A stretch of 64,000 nucleotides of DNA from Notolepis coatsorum (GCA_963971535.1 OZ020590.1:155211734-155275733), one strand, 5' to 3'. Shown: positions 22,101-31,706, counted from the first letter of the stretch. Program-made: numbers and translations. Notes: generated by a model from the letters alone, not told the origin.

Positions 22101-25100
22101 ATACGCCACGCCACTCCTGCGGCGAGAAGGAATGCCTACTTTCCACGCCAAGACAGACGCCATAGAACGGTACCTGCTGAACACGGAGCGGCGCTTAGCC
22201 AAGAACCCCGCCCAAGAGAGTGTATACCGCGCTGAGATTGAGAAGCTCATCACAGCGGGACACGTCACAAAGATGGACATTAAAGAGGCTGACCAGACCA
22301 CTGAATCGTGGTACGTGCCCCACCACAAGGTCCATCACAACGGTAAAGACCGCATAGTATTTAACTGCAGCTACCAGATCGGATCCCAAAATCTGAATAA
22401 AGAGTTACTGCCCGGTCCCACACTCGGCCCCTCCCTACTCGGCGTTCTACTCCGCTTCCGCCAGGAAAAGGTGGCCATCAGCGGGGACATTAAAGGAATG
22501 TTCCTGCAGGTGAGATTAGTAGAGGCGGACAAGCCCCTGTTACGGTTCCTATGGAGAGAGAAGCCAGGAGATGAGCACCCAGCCATCTACCAATGGGAAG
22601 TCCTCCCCTTCGGAACGACGTGCAGCCCCTGCTGTGCGACATTTGCACTACAGAAACATGTAGCAGAGGACCCAGCAGCGGACGAAGAGGTCCGACACAG
22701 CGTAAAGAACAGCTTCTACGTAGACAACTGTCTACAAAGCCTTTCAACCCAGGAAGAAGCCGAGGCTCTCCTGATTAAACTCCGCGCCTCATTGATCAAA
22801 GGCGGCTTTGATCTCAGGCAGTGGGCCAGCAGCGATCCGCAAGTACTGCGCAGCCTCTCCTCCGAGGACAAGGCAGCCAGCAGCGAGACCTGGATAGCTA
22901 CAATCCCGGGAGAAGCCCAGGAGATGACCCTGGGATTGGTGTGGCGATTCAAAACAGATTCGCTTCACTACAGACACAAGCCCCTGACTACGGAGCAGGG
23001 AAGGCCGGCGGCGGCGCCGACCACCAGACGGAGTGTGTACACAACACTCGCCCGACAATATGACCCGCTAGGATGTATTCTACCGTACACCACCAGGGCA
23101 AAAATGATTGTACGAGCATTGTGGGACAAGGACCAGGGCTGGGACGACCCCATTCCCGCACACCTTGCATCCACCTGGAGAGAGTGGGAGATGGAGCTCC
23201 ACTCACTCCCAGGCGTTAATATGCGCCGAAGCTACTTCCCACCCACGGTGAGGCCAGAGACATGTAAAATGGACTTACACGTCTTCAGTAACGCCTCAGA
23301 GGTCGCATACGGATCAGTAGCCTACTTGCGGGCCCAAGACCAGGGGGGAGAGATCTACACAGCATTTGTCCTCGCCCGCTCGAGAATAGCCCCACGCAAG
23401 CAACAATCTATCCCACGTCTAGAGCTCTGCGCAGCCCTAGCCGGAGCGCACCTAGCCACGCTCATCCAACGTGAGCTCACCATACCGGTGTCTAGAACAA
23501 TCCTGTGGTCAGATTCCACGACGGTACTCGCCTGGATCAAATCGGACTCATGCAAGTACAAAGTCTTCGTGGGAGTCAGAGTCACAGAGATTCAAGACTT
23601 AACCGAAGAGTTAACCGGAGAAACAGAGTGGCGCTACGTTGATACAAAACAGAACCCAGCTGACGTCATCACCCGGGGGATGCCCCTGGATGACCTCACC
23701 CGTCGCAATGTCTACAGTGACGGCCCCGCATTCCTAAGACTCCCGGAAGGACAGTGGCCCATGCCTATCCCGAGGGAAGCAAGTCCAGAGGAGGTGGAAA
23801 TTAAGAAGTCTGTGTTCTGTGGATTGAGCACCGTAGCCTCCACCGACCCTAACATAAACGATTGCACGTCCATAGAGAGTGCACAACAAAGAACATTCCT
23901 GCGGTACCACCCGGAGTGCAAGTCCCCCGCTGATATGTCAGCAGCTAACTACGAGGAAGCAGAATTGCTTCTACTGCAGCGAGCCCAGAGAGACTCGTTC
24001 CCCGATGAATTGGCCTGTCTACAGGGAGGAAAGCCCGTCCCATCCGACAGCAGATTAATTCACCTGGCCCCCGAGAGCGACGCTCACACCCTCATCAGAG
24101 TGGGTGGTCGCCTACGCAGAGCCCCCAATCTACCGGATGACATTAAATACCCGATCGTATTGAACAGCCGACACAAGGTCACAGAGCTGATTATAAAGAA
24201 ATACGATGAGGATGTACATCACGCAGGAGCAGAAAGAGTCTTCGCGGAAATCAGACGTCGTTACTGGATCCTACAAGGAAGAGAGGCGGTACGACGCTTC
24301 CAACGAACATGTCTAGACTGCCGCAAGTGGCGCGCGCAGCCCAGCATACCAAGGATGGCTGACCTTCCTCCATGTCGCCTCCGAATCGGTGACAAGCCAT
24401 TCCACTCAACGGGTATGGACTGCTTTGGCCCGCTGCACATAAAGAAAGGAAGAGGAACCGAGAAGCGGTGGGGTATTGTATTCAAATGCATGACCACCAG
24501 AGCGATACACATCGAGCTTCTCCCGACCATGAGCACAGACTCATTCCTTATGGCCTTCCGTAGATTCATATCACGGAAAGGAAGACCGTCTACCCTATTG
24601 TCCGATCATGGGACAAACTTTAAAGGCGGCGAAAGAGAGCTGAGAGAGAGCTTCCAAGCTATGGGCCCAGAACTTAAGACCCACCTCGCTCCAGCACAGG
24701 TTGATTTCCAATTCAACCCCCCAAACGCACCCCACTTCGGTGGCACTTGGGAACGAGAAGTGCGCTCCATAAAGACAGCCCTGTACGCAGTACTTGGGGC
24801 CCAGACTGTGGCGGAAGAAGTCCTAATGACAGTCCTCACGGAGATTGAGGGAGTACTTAACTCGAAGCCCCTCGGATATGTCTCCAGTGATGTGGCGGAT
24901 ATCGACCCAGTTACCCCCAACACACTCCTGATGGGGCGGCTAGATCCCACATTACCCCAGACAATGTACCGGCCTGAAGAAGCGAACGGCCGACGAATGT
25001 GGAGGTACAGCCAAGTATTAGCCGACAAGTTTTGGAACAGTTTCCTACTGCACTACCTACCGTCTCTACAGACCCGCCAGAAGTGGGTAAAGGAGAGAGA

Positions 25101-25326
25101 CAATTTGACAGAAGGAACAGTCGTCATGATTATTGATCAATCACTGCCCAGAGCTATGTGGCCGGCCGGCCGCGTAAGCAAAGTGATCACCGGTGCCGAC
25201 GGCAAGGTCCGAGCAGCTGAAGTGCTCGTCCAGGGTCGCACTTACACCCGTCCCGTGGCAAGGCTCATAGAACTGCCTCGACTCCCAGACACAATCGATG
25301 ATGACCATGACCCTACAACCCTATGA
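19195..25326 (+). CDS. BEL/Pao gag-pol polyprotein, copy B
   Basis: A single frame of 2043 codons encodes all retrotransposition functions except envelope. In order: a charged region and Glu/Arg/Gln-rich coiled coil (about 150-240); capsid-like BEL gag domain (about 417-556); three zinc knuckles from 640, 673 and 691; aspartic protease motif LDDGS (Asp at 757); RT with Asp in SGDIKGMF (1098) and YVDN (1175-1178); RNase H, where VFSNASEVAYG places Asn at 1366 instead of the Asp seen in copy A, with SDSTTVLAW (Asp 1440) preserved; integrase zinc finger (His 1675, Cys 1706), catalytic Asp 1742, Asp 1804 and Glu near 1853; and a DUF5641-like C-terminal domain. The start is uncertain because MLLILKWPMMN offers several Met codons. 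YVDN occurs in both copies and I believe it is usual for fish BEL elements. Confidence 0.93.
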   Translation: MLLILKWPMMNTPRNDPPNQRPQRERRLPQYLEAYAVSQQPSLLLTVNAVKLESKSMSNPNAQTTPTIEAPTGSNVTDQVHGGDQWEPDMTSHPASTEEVVPDESREEYNATERELGTEEDGESTVEIELQGSARSTPREGSPIQPPSPSEAERTLQQAFLVSLKASTERDRLQGERDRLQLQQRSEEEHIRLEIRRIQMEENVARDRADSQRAAAGALRDAERDRQQAQLIEQLIRRTTPSPSARGSRNSSRHTSRAASPSRVNNPELDQQTRSIPPTDHLPPPVQARPSNREGAAYPVERLNQRLQALDDLTEDEEEEEENRARRQHSTLPDQEVRYSPGYTPAELRYRPPTLYTGEHDARPAPRNSTRTSGPWYTAGTSPYQGAGGDSPRRPPPQRSPMYPQSASYIGTPMVPDFTQENRAQYTELCMCLETMLADVLDERHKYAILLKHLKVPRAHNIALAYATSTTPYTAALVALDQRYGRIWDYVIQEIRHIDRLPPAIDNRALDDLSIRVQSLVGMLGAQREKGRHELYANSNVERILEKLPPARQERFRRQRDHRDPNGPEPNLLDLADFLAREVSSLRLDTFGRSTPGSREGTRRLNDGRRSVTVMHQSESVPSSRSHSTPSRTEKWKIVCPYCEKEHWLAQCDSFPKLNAEEAGQWIKSNKRCFRCARSHMAAECRLKKRCTKCDGAHLDILHDSNRRRPSPAPSSRKASVMYIDPASSSGARVLLKVVRVTLSYQNKVLDTYAVLDDGSEKTLLLASAAAQLGLRGSETQMTIRTIRRDLKTIKGENVSFSIAASGQPERRYQIADAFTSQEIGLSRYTYPVAKLMEKYAHLRKLPIPLIDNAMPTLLIGSDHADLIVPIDRVHTGPRCCPAAVETRLGWTLQGPLAKSLNRSTATRCLHSRVTEGETALLQHVERLWSLEQMPFKNGKKDIRSKDDIYAIHLLETGTKRVPVNGVLRYATPLLRREGMPTFHAKTDAIERYLLNTERRLAKNPAQESVYRAEIEKLITAGHVTKMDIKEADQTTESWYVPHHKVHHNGKDRIVFNCSYQIGSQNLNKELLPGPTLGPSLLGVLLRFRQEKVAISGDIKGMFLQVRLVEADKPLLRFLWREKPGDEHPAIYQWEVLPFGTTCSPCCATFALQKHVAEDPAADEEVRHSVKNSFYVDNCLQSLSTQEEAEALLIKLRASLIKGGFDLRQWASSDPQVLRSLSSEDKAASSETWIATIPGEAQEMTLGLVWRFKTDSLHYRHKPLTTEQGRPAAAPTTRRSVYTTLARQYDPLGCILPYTTRAKMIVRALWDKDQGWDDPIPAHLASTWREWEMELHSLPGVNMRRSYFPPTVRPETCKMDLHVFSNASEVAYGSVAYLRAQDQGGEIYTAFVLARSRIAPRKQQSIPRLELCAALAGAHLATLIQRELTIPVSRTILWSDSTTVLAWIKSDSCKYKVFVGVRVTEIQDLTEELTGETEWRYVDTKQNPADVITRGMPLDDLTRRNVYSDGPAFLRLPEGQWPMPIPREASPEEVEIKKSVFCGLSTVASTDPNINDCTSIESAQQRTFLRYHPECKSPADMSAANYEEAELLLLQRAQRDSFPDELACLQGGKPVPSDSRLIHLAPESDAHTLIRVGGRLRRAPNLPDDIKYPIVLNSRHKVTELIIKKYDEDVHHAGAERVFAEIRRRYWILQGREAVRRFQRTCLDCRKWRAQPSIPRMADLPPCRLRIGDKPFHSTGMDCFGPLHIKKGRGTEKRWGIVFKCMTTRAIHIELLPTMSTDSFLMAFRRFISRKGRPSTLLSDHGTNFKGGERELRESFQAMGPELKTHLAPAQVDFQFNPPNAPHFGGTWEREVRSIKTALYAVLGAQTVAEEVLMTVLTEIEGVLNSKPLGYVSSDVADIDPVTPNTLLMGRLDPTLPQTMYRPEEANGRRMWRYSQVLADKFWNSFLLHYLPSLQTRQKWVKERDNLTEGTVVMIIDQSLPRAMWPAGRVSKVITGADGKVRAAEVLVQGRTYTRPVARLIELPRLPDTIDDDHDPTTL

Positions 25327-25424
25327 CTTTGTGAAGTTGACTGACCCCTACAGCAAACCCTTATGTGTAAATAGACAACGCGATTAATCTGTCTCCGTTT
25401 AACTGATTAGGTCTGGGACCTATT

Positions 25425-25435
25425 CAGGGGGTGGC
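25425..25435 (+). promoter_or_regulatory. Polypurine tract of BEL copy B
   Basis: CAGGGGGTGGC abuts the first base of the 3' LTR, the normal plus-strand primer position. Confidence 0.75.
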
Positions 25436-26870
25436 TGTTGTGAAGGGCCAGATTAAACCGAATATATATATTTATTTATATATATATATTTAATTGTATT
25501 TGTATATTCTCTAATATTCCCTGATATCCCTTGTATATTCCTTGTACAATATGCATTGAATATCCATTCTAGCCTACTGAACATCCCATAATAGTCTCCA
25601 TTCTACTATTGGTCGAGACCTTGGTGCCAGGCTGCCATACCCCCCAGACCCAGTTCAAACGTACCGCTCAACATGTACGAACAAGTCCTAGTTCCGCGTA
25701 GGAATCTGGCTACCGCACCACTAATGGGACTATTTGTTCATAGTGCGTATATATACTGCGCTACTAAAGTAGGACTTCCTTTTCAGTCCAGTTTCTTACC
25801 CTCCAATAGAGTCACAGACGTAAAGCCTCCCCGCGATGCCACGTGTGGGAGTAAGGCCAAGTTCGGCCTACCATCGGTATTGAGACATCGTGTATATTAA
25901 TATTTGAATAGTCATATTTGGCACTATATCGTCGAGTTGGACGTAGTCTATTAAGCTAATAATAGTCTGTTAATATATAGTGCTTCGTGCGGTGAGAATA
26001 CTACCGTAGTCAGTACCCCATCGTTTCGGGCAGAGAACTGGCTGCTTACCCAGGGTGGTTGACCCTATGTGAAGCTGCACCCGAGGAGCCCCAGAGCCGA
26101 CGAGCGAGTGGACCTGTATACCGGATTATTCTACCGACGACAGCCCGCCTTCCCAGGCACGGATTATGCTTTGGATACTTTGATTATTCTATGGATAAAG
26201 ACCCCCGACACTACCGTGTGTTGGAACCCCCCCCCCCTGGAGAGGACGCAAGGTGAGGAGACGCTCTGCAAGACGAGGTCTCTCCACATCTCTCCCCCGT
26301 GGACCGGAGAGAGCCGGCCCACAAAGAGTCCACCTGCTTTCATCTGTGGTCCAAGGATCGCCGGCGCATTGAACGGCACTACAGTGGGTTCTCCTGGGAT
26401 ACCCTTGGCCGGACGAGGCAGCTGGATTCTACCCCCCCCCCCCTCCTACTCCTGTCGGCTTACAAGCGACCGGATTAACCCCCTCTAGTGTATCCAGCCT
26501 ATAATCATTAAAGTATCATTGCTGTTATTCCTTAACTATTCCAGGTCGTATATTTACCACCTGCGCCTTCAGAGATTGGACATTATCTATTGATATACCG
26601 ACGAATACTCCTTGCCATAAAAGTGCATACTATTTCAATTCATAAATGTAATTAAGTGATTAAGTGCTTATTCTACACACCATCGCTGTGTAGGAAATAA
26701 AGACCTGTTTCTAATTCGTACATTTGTGTTGGATCCGTTTCATCTACGTGAGAGTGTTCATGATAATATATTTATGCCGTGTACTGGGTGGCCGAATATT
26801 AAGTACAAAGGTAGTGGTAGTAAGTATCATATCTAGTAATACAGTCAGGGAATTGTACCCCTCAGTTACA
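25436..26870 (+). repeat. BEL copy B 3' LTR
   Basis: At 1435 bp it has the same ends as the 5' LTR. Visible differences from it: CACTAATGGG versus CACAAATGGG, GGAACCCC versus GGACCCC, and GATCGCCGG versus GATCGCTGG. Confidence 0.93.
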
Positions 26871-27001
26871 ATACCGTTTCCGGAGTAAGCTTCTAATATT
26901 CAAGTGAATATTATACCGTCTTGTATTATTATGTACTTGCTACTAAGTAATCTACTATGCCTACAGTATATTAATACCTATGCCTATATTACTACTATAT
27001 T

Positions 27002-27591
27002 CAGTGTTTCCCATTAATGACCTAGACTGTGGCGGCCCGTATAATGAACCAACATTTTTTTTAATTTAAATTGTTTTTTAAATATAAAGTTTGCCAATAG
27101 GGATGTATCAGTAGTATTGGCAGTGGTAGTAGTCGTAATAGTAATCCAGTAGCCTATATTTTTTATTTTCTAAAAAATAAACCAGTTCAACACAGGTAAC
27201 CACTTTTGCTTCATTTCTTTGACGGCTGAAATGTATGCTCTAGTGCCAGTGGTTCCCAAACCTCTCCTCGAGACGCCCCAGCCGTTCCATGTATTTGTTA
27301 AATTCCACCACCAGCACACCTTGATTCAACTAATAAAAGGCTTGTTAAGTTGAATCAGGTGTGCTGGTGGTGGAATTTAACAAATACATTGAACGGCTGG
27401 GGTGCTTCGAGGAGAGGATTGGGAAGCACTATTCTAGTCGATTTTGTGTTTTGAGCACAAAGTTCATCACAGATCTAGCCTCTTTATTTTGCTCTCGAAG
27501 TGCACCAGACCTCTGCCCTAGAGCCACGGACCCCCCTAGAGGGGCAGAGGTTCACCCACCACAGTCTCACAAAATCCTGTGGGAAACACTG
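27002..27591. mobile_element. hAT-like MITE carrying a nested palindromic MITE
   Basis: The ends are CAGTGTTTCCCATTA and TGTGGGAAACACTG. TATATT lies directly before the left end and directly after the right end (27592-27597), a possible 6-bp duplication. The typical hAT duplication is 8 bp, so the assignment is tentative. The 185-bp palindrome at 27247-27431 sits inside. No transposase frame is present. Confidence 0.6.
27247..27431. mobile_element. 185-bp palindromic MITE (hAT-like ends)
   Basis: This is a near-perfect inverted repeat. The left arm CAGTGGTTCCCAAACCTCTC through TTGATTCAACT is mirrored by AGTTGAATCA through GAGGATTGGGAAGCACTA, around about 16 bp of loop. Flanks CTCTAGTG and TTCTAGTC share a TCTAGT core, fitting a decayed 8-bp hAT duplication with the usual central CTAG. 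Confidence 0.75.
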
Positions 27592-27704
27592 TATATTACT
27601 ACCTACTATGCTAATATGGCACTCAAGTTCAACACTGTTTGATGAACAGGGGGGACAGTGGCAGAGTACAGCCAAGGGGCGAAACTTTAGTTTCAGAAGT
27701 GTGG

Positions 27705-27724
27705 GGGGGGGGGGGGGGGGGGGG
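27705..27724 (+). repeat. Poly-G tract
   Basis: A G run of about 20 bases. The antisense and sense frames across it are artefacts. Confidence 0.85.
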
Positions 27725-27981
27725 ACACACACAATTATTATGGGATGGGGAAATATGTGCACCCGATTTTTCCGTGCATGTGATTTCCATTTAACCCTAC
27801 TTTTTTTTATTAGCCACATCACAGACGAAAGTCTTGCATAATATAATAATATTTCGAACTATAACATTAATTAATATTATTAATTTACGTTATATAATGT
27901 TATTTTTCTAACTGTAAAAAAGTGAGAGGGACAAAAACAAGATTTTGAAAAGTGAGGGGGACATGTGGAAATGTTGCCCAG

Positions 27982-28122
27982 CCACCGTACAGCGACCATC
28001 TGGTAATCAGAAGGTTCGATTCCAGGTCCTCCCGGTGAGCAGGTTGGCATCATGCCGTCATCGGTGTGTGAATGTGTGGGTGAAGGAGAGGCATAAGTTG
28101 TAAAGTGCTTTGGATAAAAGCT
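27982..28122 (+). mobile_element. SINE family 2, truncated
   Basis: It shares 'cgaccatctggtaatcagaa', GGTTCGATTCC (box B), 'gatgagcaggttggc' and 'tgaatgtgtgggtgaa' with the copies at 31487, 39520 (inverted) and 57946. It ends in 'tttggataaaagctgc', the 3' end used by this family. The tRNA-like box A part is mostly missing. Confidence 0.7.
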
Positions 28123-28570
28123 GCTCGATAGGTGGCGTAGCGGAGATTGTGCTCGTCACCAATGCAAGAGGCTGCGGTCTCGACTCCCGGAGAGCTAATG
28201 GGCTGATCGCTATACTAACTTGTTTGGCTGAGTTAGGGGGAGGGGAGCCGTGGGTGGGTCCTGGGCGTTGTGGACAGTGACCCCTACAGTTCGGTCGGGG
28301 CGCCTGCTGAGCGAAGGTAGGATCTGGTGAGAGGTAGTGCGGCCTCCCACACGTTACACTCTCCCAGTGAGAATCTGCGCTGCCAGGCTGGCTGCCGGCT
28401 GGCTGCACATGCGTCAGAGGAAAGCATGTGACAGTCTCCGGCCTCTCGGACCAACAGTAGGGGAAAGTGCGCAACAACCAGGAAGGGGGTTGGGAATTAG
28501 CATAACGACTAACAGTTGGATGGGAGAAAAATCGGAAAAAAGGAGGGGGAAAAATATATAAAAAAAAATT
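28123..28570 (+). mobile_element. SINE family 1, near full length
   Basis: It starts with a tRNA-like head (box A TGGCGTAGCGG; box B region 'ggtctcgactcc'). A body of about 400 bp follows, including 'acagttcggtcggggcgcctg', 'gttacactctccc' and 'ggaaagcatgtgaca', and it closes with 'gttggatgggagaaaaa' and an A-rich tail. The same structure is at 57273-57722. It is an RNA polymerase III type head, so it is not a tRNA gene. Confidence 0.75.
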
Positions 28571-28599
28571 TAAATAAAATAAAAATAAAAAAAAGCTGC

Positions 28600-28735
28600 T
28601 CGATAAATGCAGTCTATTTACCATTTTACCAATACCACTTACCCTTAGCTGTCAGAGTTGTACCCTACCTGCTGACTTGTTGTATAGAACTTGTAAGTGT
28701 CTTTGGATAAAAGCGTCAGCTAAATGACTAAAGGT
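28600..28735 (-). repeat. Dispersed repeat with TTTAGTCATTTAGCTGACG end
   Basis: Read on the minus strand it matches 55684-55795: TTTAGTCATTTAGCTGA, GCTTTTATCCAAAG, 'acaacaagtcagcagg' and 'cagctaaggg'. This short motif is widespread in teleosts. Which transposon it belongs to is not clear from the sequence. Confidence 0.65.
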
Positions 28736-28855
28736 GAATGAATTATTCCCAGACTGTTGCTATTCTTAAAGGTAGATGGGTTCAGCGGAGAGTAGGAACA
28801 GGAGTAGTGATAGAAGGCTGTAGGAGTGTAGGGGATAGTTTGTGTATGTTTATGT

Positions 28856-28995
28856 TTTATAAAGGATCCTCATTAGCTGTCAAATGAACGACTGCTAGTC
28901 TTCCTGGGGTCCTCACAAGAAAATAATACATCAGAATACAGATACAGAATTTGATTTGCAATACAATTAAAAATGTATATTCAACATATACAATG
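28856..28995. repeat. Dispersed repeat 'GGATCCYCATTAGCT'
   Basis: 'aaaggatcctcattagctgt' and 'cttcctggggtcct' recur at 30612 and 31707 in the same orientation. The T-rich start suggests the element's 3' end lies to the left, that is, it reads on the minus strand. No coding part is present. Confidence 0.65.
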
Positions 28996-29019
28996 AATGT
29001 TTTTTTTTTATGCACTTTT

Positions 29020-29478
29020 TCTCCTCCTGTTTTTCTGTGTTTTTCTCCCATCCCAATTTAGTCGTGCCAATTCCCCCCTCCCCTTCCTGGTCGTTGCTCG
29101 CATGTGCCCCCCCACTGGTCGGTCTAGGGAGGGTTGATAGATACTATCACATGTCCCCTCCGATACATGCGGAGTCAGCCAGCCACTTCTTTTCACCTGC
29201 CAGCGCGGACTCTCATTGGGTGAGGTGTAACGTGTGGGAGGCTCACACTACCCTCACCATCTCCCTTCCTCACTGTGCAGGCGCCCTGACCGACCTGTAG
29301 GAGTCACTGTTTACAATGACCAGAATACCACCCACCGGCTTCCCTCCCGCTGACTCTGCCAATTGAGCCAGTATGACGGCCGGCCAAGCCGGAGGCAACG
29401 CTGACAGCTGAATTCGATACCCGTGTCTCTCTCTCGCTTTGGTGACGAGCGCTCAGTCCGCTGCGCCACCCAGCCGCT
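29020..29478 (-). mobile_element. SINE family 1, full length, reverse
   Basis: On the minus strand it runs from AGCGGCTGGGTGGCGCAGCG (box A inside) through 'gaattcagctgtcagcg', 'tgacggccggccaagccgg', 'ctcctacaggtcggtc' and 'aggtgaaaagaagtggctgg' to 'ttgggatgggagaaaaa'. This is the cleanest copy for defining the family (about 460 bp). The antisense frames at 29304-29640 run through its head only. Confidence 0.78.
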
Positions 29479-29575
29479 AGGATACAATGAATGGCTGTAT
29501 TCATACACCCCCCCCCCAACCCAAAAGAAAAACCTCATATCTACATAATGGCACGTATCCACATACATACATACA

Positions 29576-29720
29576 TGCGGCATGGTGGCACAGTGGTTAG
29601 CGGTTCGTGGCTCCAGTTTCCTCCCACACCATAAAGACATGCATCATGGTAGGCAGGGACTACAGATGAGAACTAGATCATTAGAATAATGCTGGCACAT
29701 TTACATTGATGTGGAAATTG
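29576..29720 (+). mobile_element. Third tRNA-type SINE, truncated
   Basis: 'gcatggtggcacagtggttagc' is the start of a SINE type common in fish genomes. 'agtttcctcccacaccataaagacatgca' follows in abbreviated form. The centre including box B is deleted. Confidence 0.55.
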
Positions 29721-29818
29721 AAGATGTTGATTAATGTGCCTGGGTAAAAAAAAGTGTAAATAAACGTAAACATACAATAAAATAAAAACATCAAATAGTC
29801 TAAGATACATCTTATTAC

Positions 29819-30415
29819 TAGGGCTGTCAGTTTATCGCGTTAATTAGATTAATTAATTACACAGCAAATCATCGCGTTATGAAAATTAACACAAAATTAA
29901 TAAAAAAAAATTATAAAAATAAAAAATATAATTTGTATTTTTTTTAAATCTCATTAATTCCATAAGAACGTAGAATACACATTTACAGATATTTCTTTTA
30001 AATGGTCCATTTGCATGTTCTTGGTATCTGATTCTAGGGACATCTATGGATCTCAGGGAATGTATTCCCAGTGTCAGAAATACTGTGTCTGTTACTAGGC
30101 TTGAGTAAATTGTAATGAACCAAATGAGAATATCAATAAAAAATGTTTTATCTTTGACTGTGAATAACACCATGCTAAAATTGACCAGACCTGAAAAATC
30201 TAAGCAAATGAATAAATGGAAGTTGATTAAACAGAAGGTTTTGTAGATACAGTACTGAATTCCGCCATCCGGACACATGCAATTTGAAATATGATTATAG
30301 AATATAGAATATCAGGCCTAAAATGATTATGCGATAAAAATGTGATTAATTAGATTAATTAATTACAAATCCTGTAATTAATTAGATACATTTTCTTAAT
30401 CGCCTGACAGCACTA
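29819..30415. mobile_element. Non-autonomous hAT-like element with perfect 8-bp duplication
   Basis: The ends are TAGGGCTGTCAG and CTGACAGCACTA, with subterminal 'gattaattaattac' inverted repeats on both sides. CTTATTAC is at 29811-29818 and again at 30416-30423, an exact 8-bp target duplication as made by hAT transposases. The antisense frame of 130 codons (29886-30278) has no recognisable transposase motif. The length (597 bp) indicates an internally deleted or MITE-type derivative. Confidence 0.88.
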
Positions 30416-30604
30416 CTTATTACATCATACTACATCAGTCTCATTTACATCATTTTACAGTGGTTGATTAGAGACAGGATCTCTAGCAGGGATTTGAGTA
30501 GGAATGACTGGACTAGTGCTACATTGCTCAACCTTGGGAGCGATACTGTAGCAGGAGACAATTCATAAAAGTCTTATGTCTCTCAAAAAAGTCTGGACTG
30601 ATGG

Positions 30605-30850
30605 GGTTTATGTTTTATGTTTATTTAGGATCCCCATTAGCTTTTGCACTTGACAAAGCTATTCTTCTTGGGGTCCGGCACTTACAACAATACAACAATA
30701 TACAATACATTACATCATTATCAACATCAATTACATCATTAATTACATCATTATCAACATCATTAACAATCTCATCCTCAGTTAAGGATGCTATTGTACA
30801 AGATACTTATTAGTATAAAGTATTAAAATAAAATAATTAAAATAAAATAA
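30605..30850. repeat. Dispersed repeat 'GGATCCYCATTAGCT' with simple (ACATCATT)-rich tail
   Basis: It contains 'ttatttaggatccccattagc' in split form and 'cttcttggggtccggca', then an 'acatcattatcaacatc' low-complexity stretch to about 30775. It is the same family as 28856 and 31707. Confidence 0.6.
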
Positions 30851-31093
30851 ATAGTGCTTCCTGAGCAGCACTCACTGCCATCAACATAAATACAATTAAC
30901 AGTCAATTGGTTTTCACCGCTATGCCATAAGGGTTCAGTGCATGCTCGTTAGTAGATGGTATTTAAAACATTTCTTGAAAGTGGTTTTGGATTCTATTTC
31001 AGAATGGGGTGGGGGTTGGGGGGTGGGGTGGTTGAAGATCTGAACGGGTTCTAATATCTGATATTGAAGCTCGGACTTAATTGACATCAGAGG

Positions 31094-31185
31094 ACAACGG
31101 AGGGCATATGGGTGGCTGGCTCCCACCAGAGAGATTGTAACAACAGAGGGAATATGGGTGGCTGGCTCCCACCAGAGAGATTGTA
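31094..31185 (+). repeat. 46-bp direct tandem duplication
   Basis: Two copies (31094-31139 and 31140-31185), beginning ACAACGGAGGG and ACAACAGAGGG, share 'atatgggtggctggctccc' and 'accagagagattgta' with only about two differences, so the duplication is recent. Confidence 0.85.
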
Positions 31186-31486
31186 ATGTGTGTAGTTTGA
31201 TGAGACGACTCCGTCCATATTTAGATGAATCCCATCCTATTTAAACAGCGCTCGTTTGTCACAAAATAGATAGGGGTTGTCAATGTCAATCTTCTCACAT
31301 TAGCTCGCTAGCTATTCTTCAAACTGATAAACGTCTTTGTCTCCACTCTGTAATGATGGTCCGTCTGATTGAGTTAATCACGTCAAACGCTGCCCGGCTC
31401 AGACGGAATCCCAATTAAAAATAGATATCTGCACTTATTATATACCAGCTTATTCCTCTTCACATGCTATATACACTATAGGGACA

Positions 31487-31690
31487 CAGGGGGCGACAGT
31501 GGCTCAGGAGGTAGAGCGGTCGTCTGGTAATCGAAAGGTTCCTGGTTCGATGCTCCTCCCGGGGCAGTGTGTTGAAGTGTCTTTGAGCAAGACACTTTAC
31601 CCCTAATTGCTCCCGATGAGCAGGTTGGCTCCTTGCATGGTTGCAAGCAACATTGAAACATTGCAGACCCCTTATACATGGCTTAATTTC
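31487..31690 (+). mobile_element. SINE family 2
   Basis: It begins GGGGGCGACAGTGGCTCAGG with a tRNA-like box A (GTGGCTCAGGAGGTAGAGCG), box B GGTTCGATGCTCC, then 'ttgagcaagacactttaccc' and 'gatgagcaggttggctcc'. It ends inside the body before the 'gggttatttgtttattt' border of the next repeat. The polymerase III-like head is not a functional tRNA gene: there is no cloverleaf-length match and the copy is dispersed. Confidence 0.75.
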
Positions 31691-31706
31691 AGTCAAGGGT
31701 TATTTG

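Larger units (their letters stand above)
17717..26870 (+). mobile_element. BEL/Pao LTR retrotransposon, copy B (full length, long ORF intact)
   Basis: A 9.15-kb element has LTRs at 17717-19150 and 25436-26870, a tRNA-Tyr primer site, a single gag-pol frame of 2043 codons and a polypurine tract. The 5-bp target duplication ATACC is at 17712-17716 and 26871-26875. The LTRs differ at only about three positions by eye. Its LTRs share diagnostic differences from those of copy A (for example in the segments after the poly-C run and near the AATAAA), so A and B are separate insertions from slightly different sublineages. The one suspicious coding change is Asn in place of Asp at the first acidic position of RNase H. 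Confidence 0.95.

Noticed and set aside
22711..22731. YVDN instead of YVDD as an RT-inactivating change in BEL
   Set aside because: Both copies, from two sublineages, have it, and I believe this form is usual for fish BEL elements, so it is not a copy-specific lesion.
25327..25424. Envelope gene after BEL or gypsy pol
   Set aside because: The polypurine tract and 3' LTR follow within about 100 bp in BEL copy B and directly at the end of pol in the gypsy element, leaving no room for one.
28058..28624. 188-codon antisense frame
   Set aside because: It reads through SINE family 1 in reverse and into its A-rich tail, so it is not a gene.
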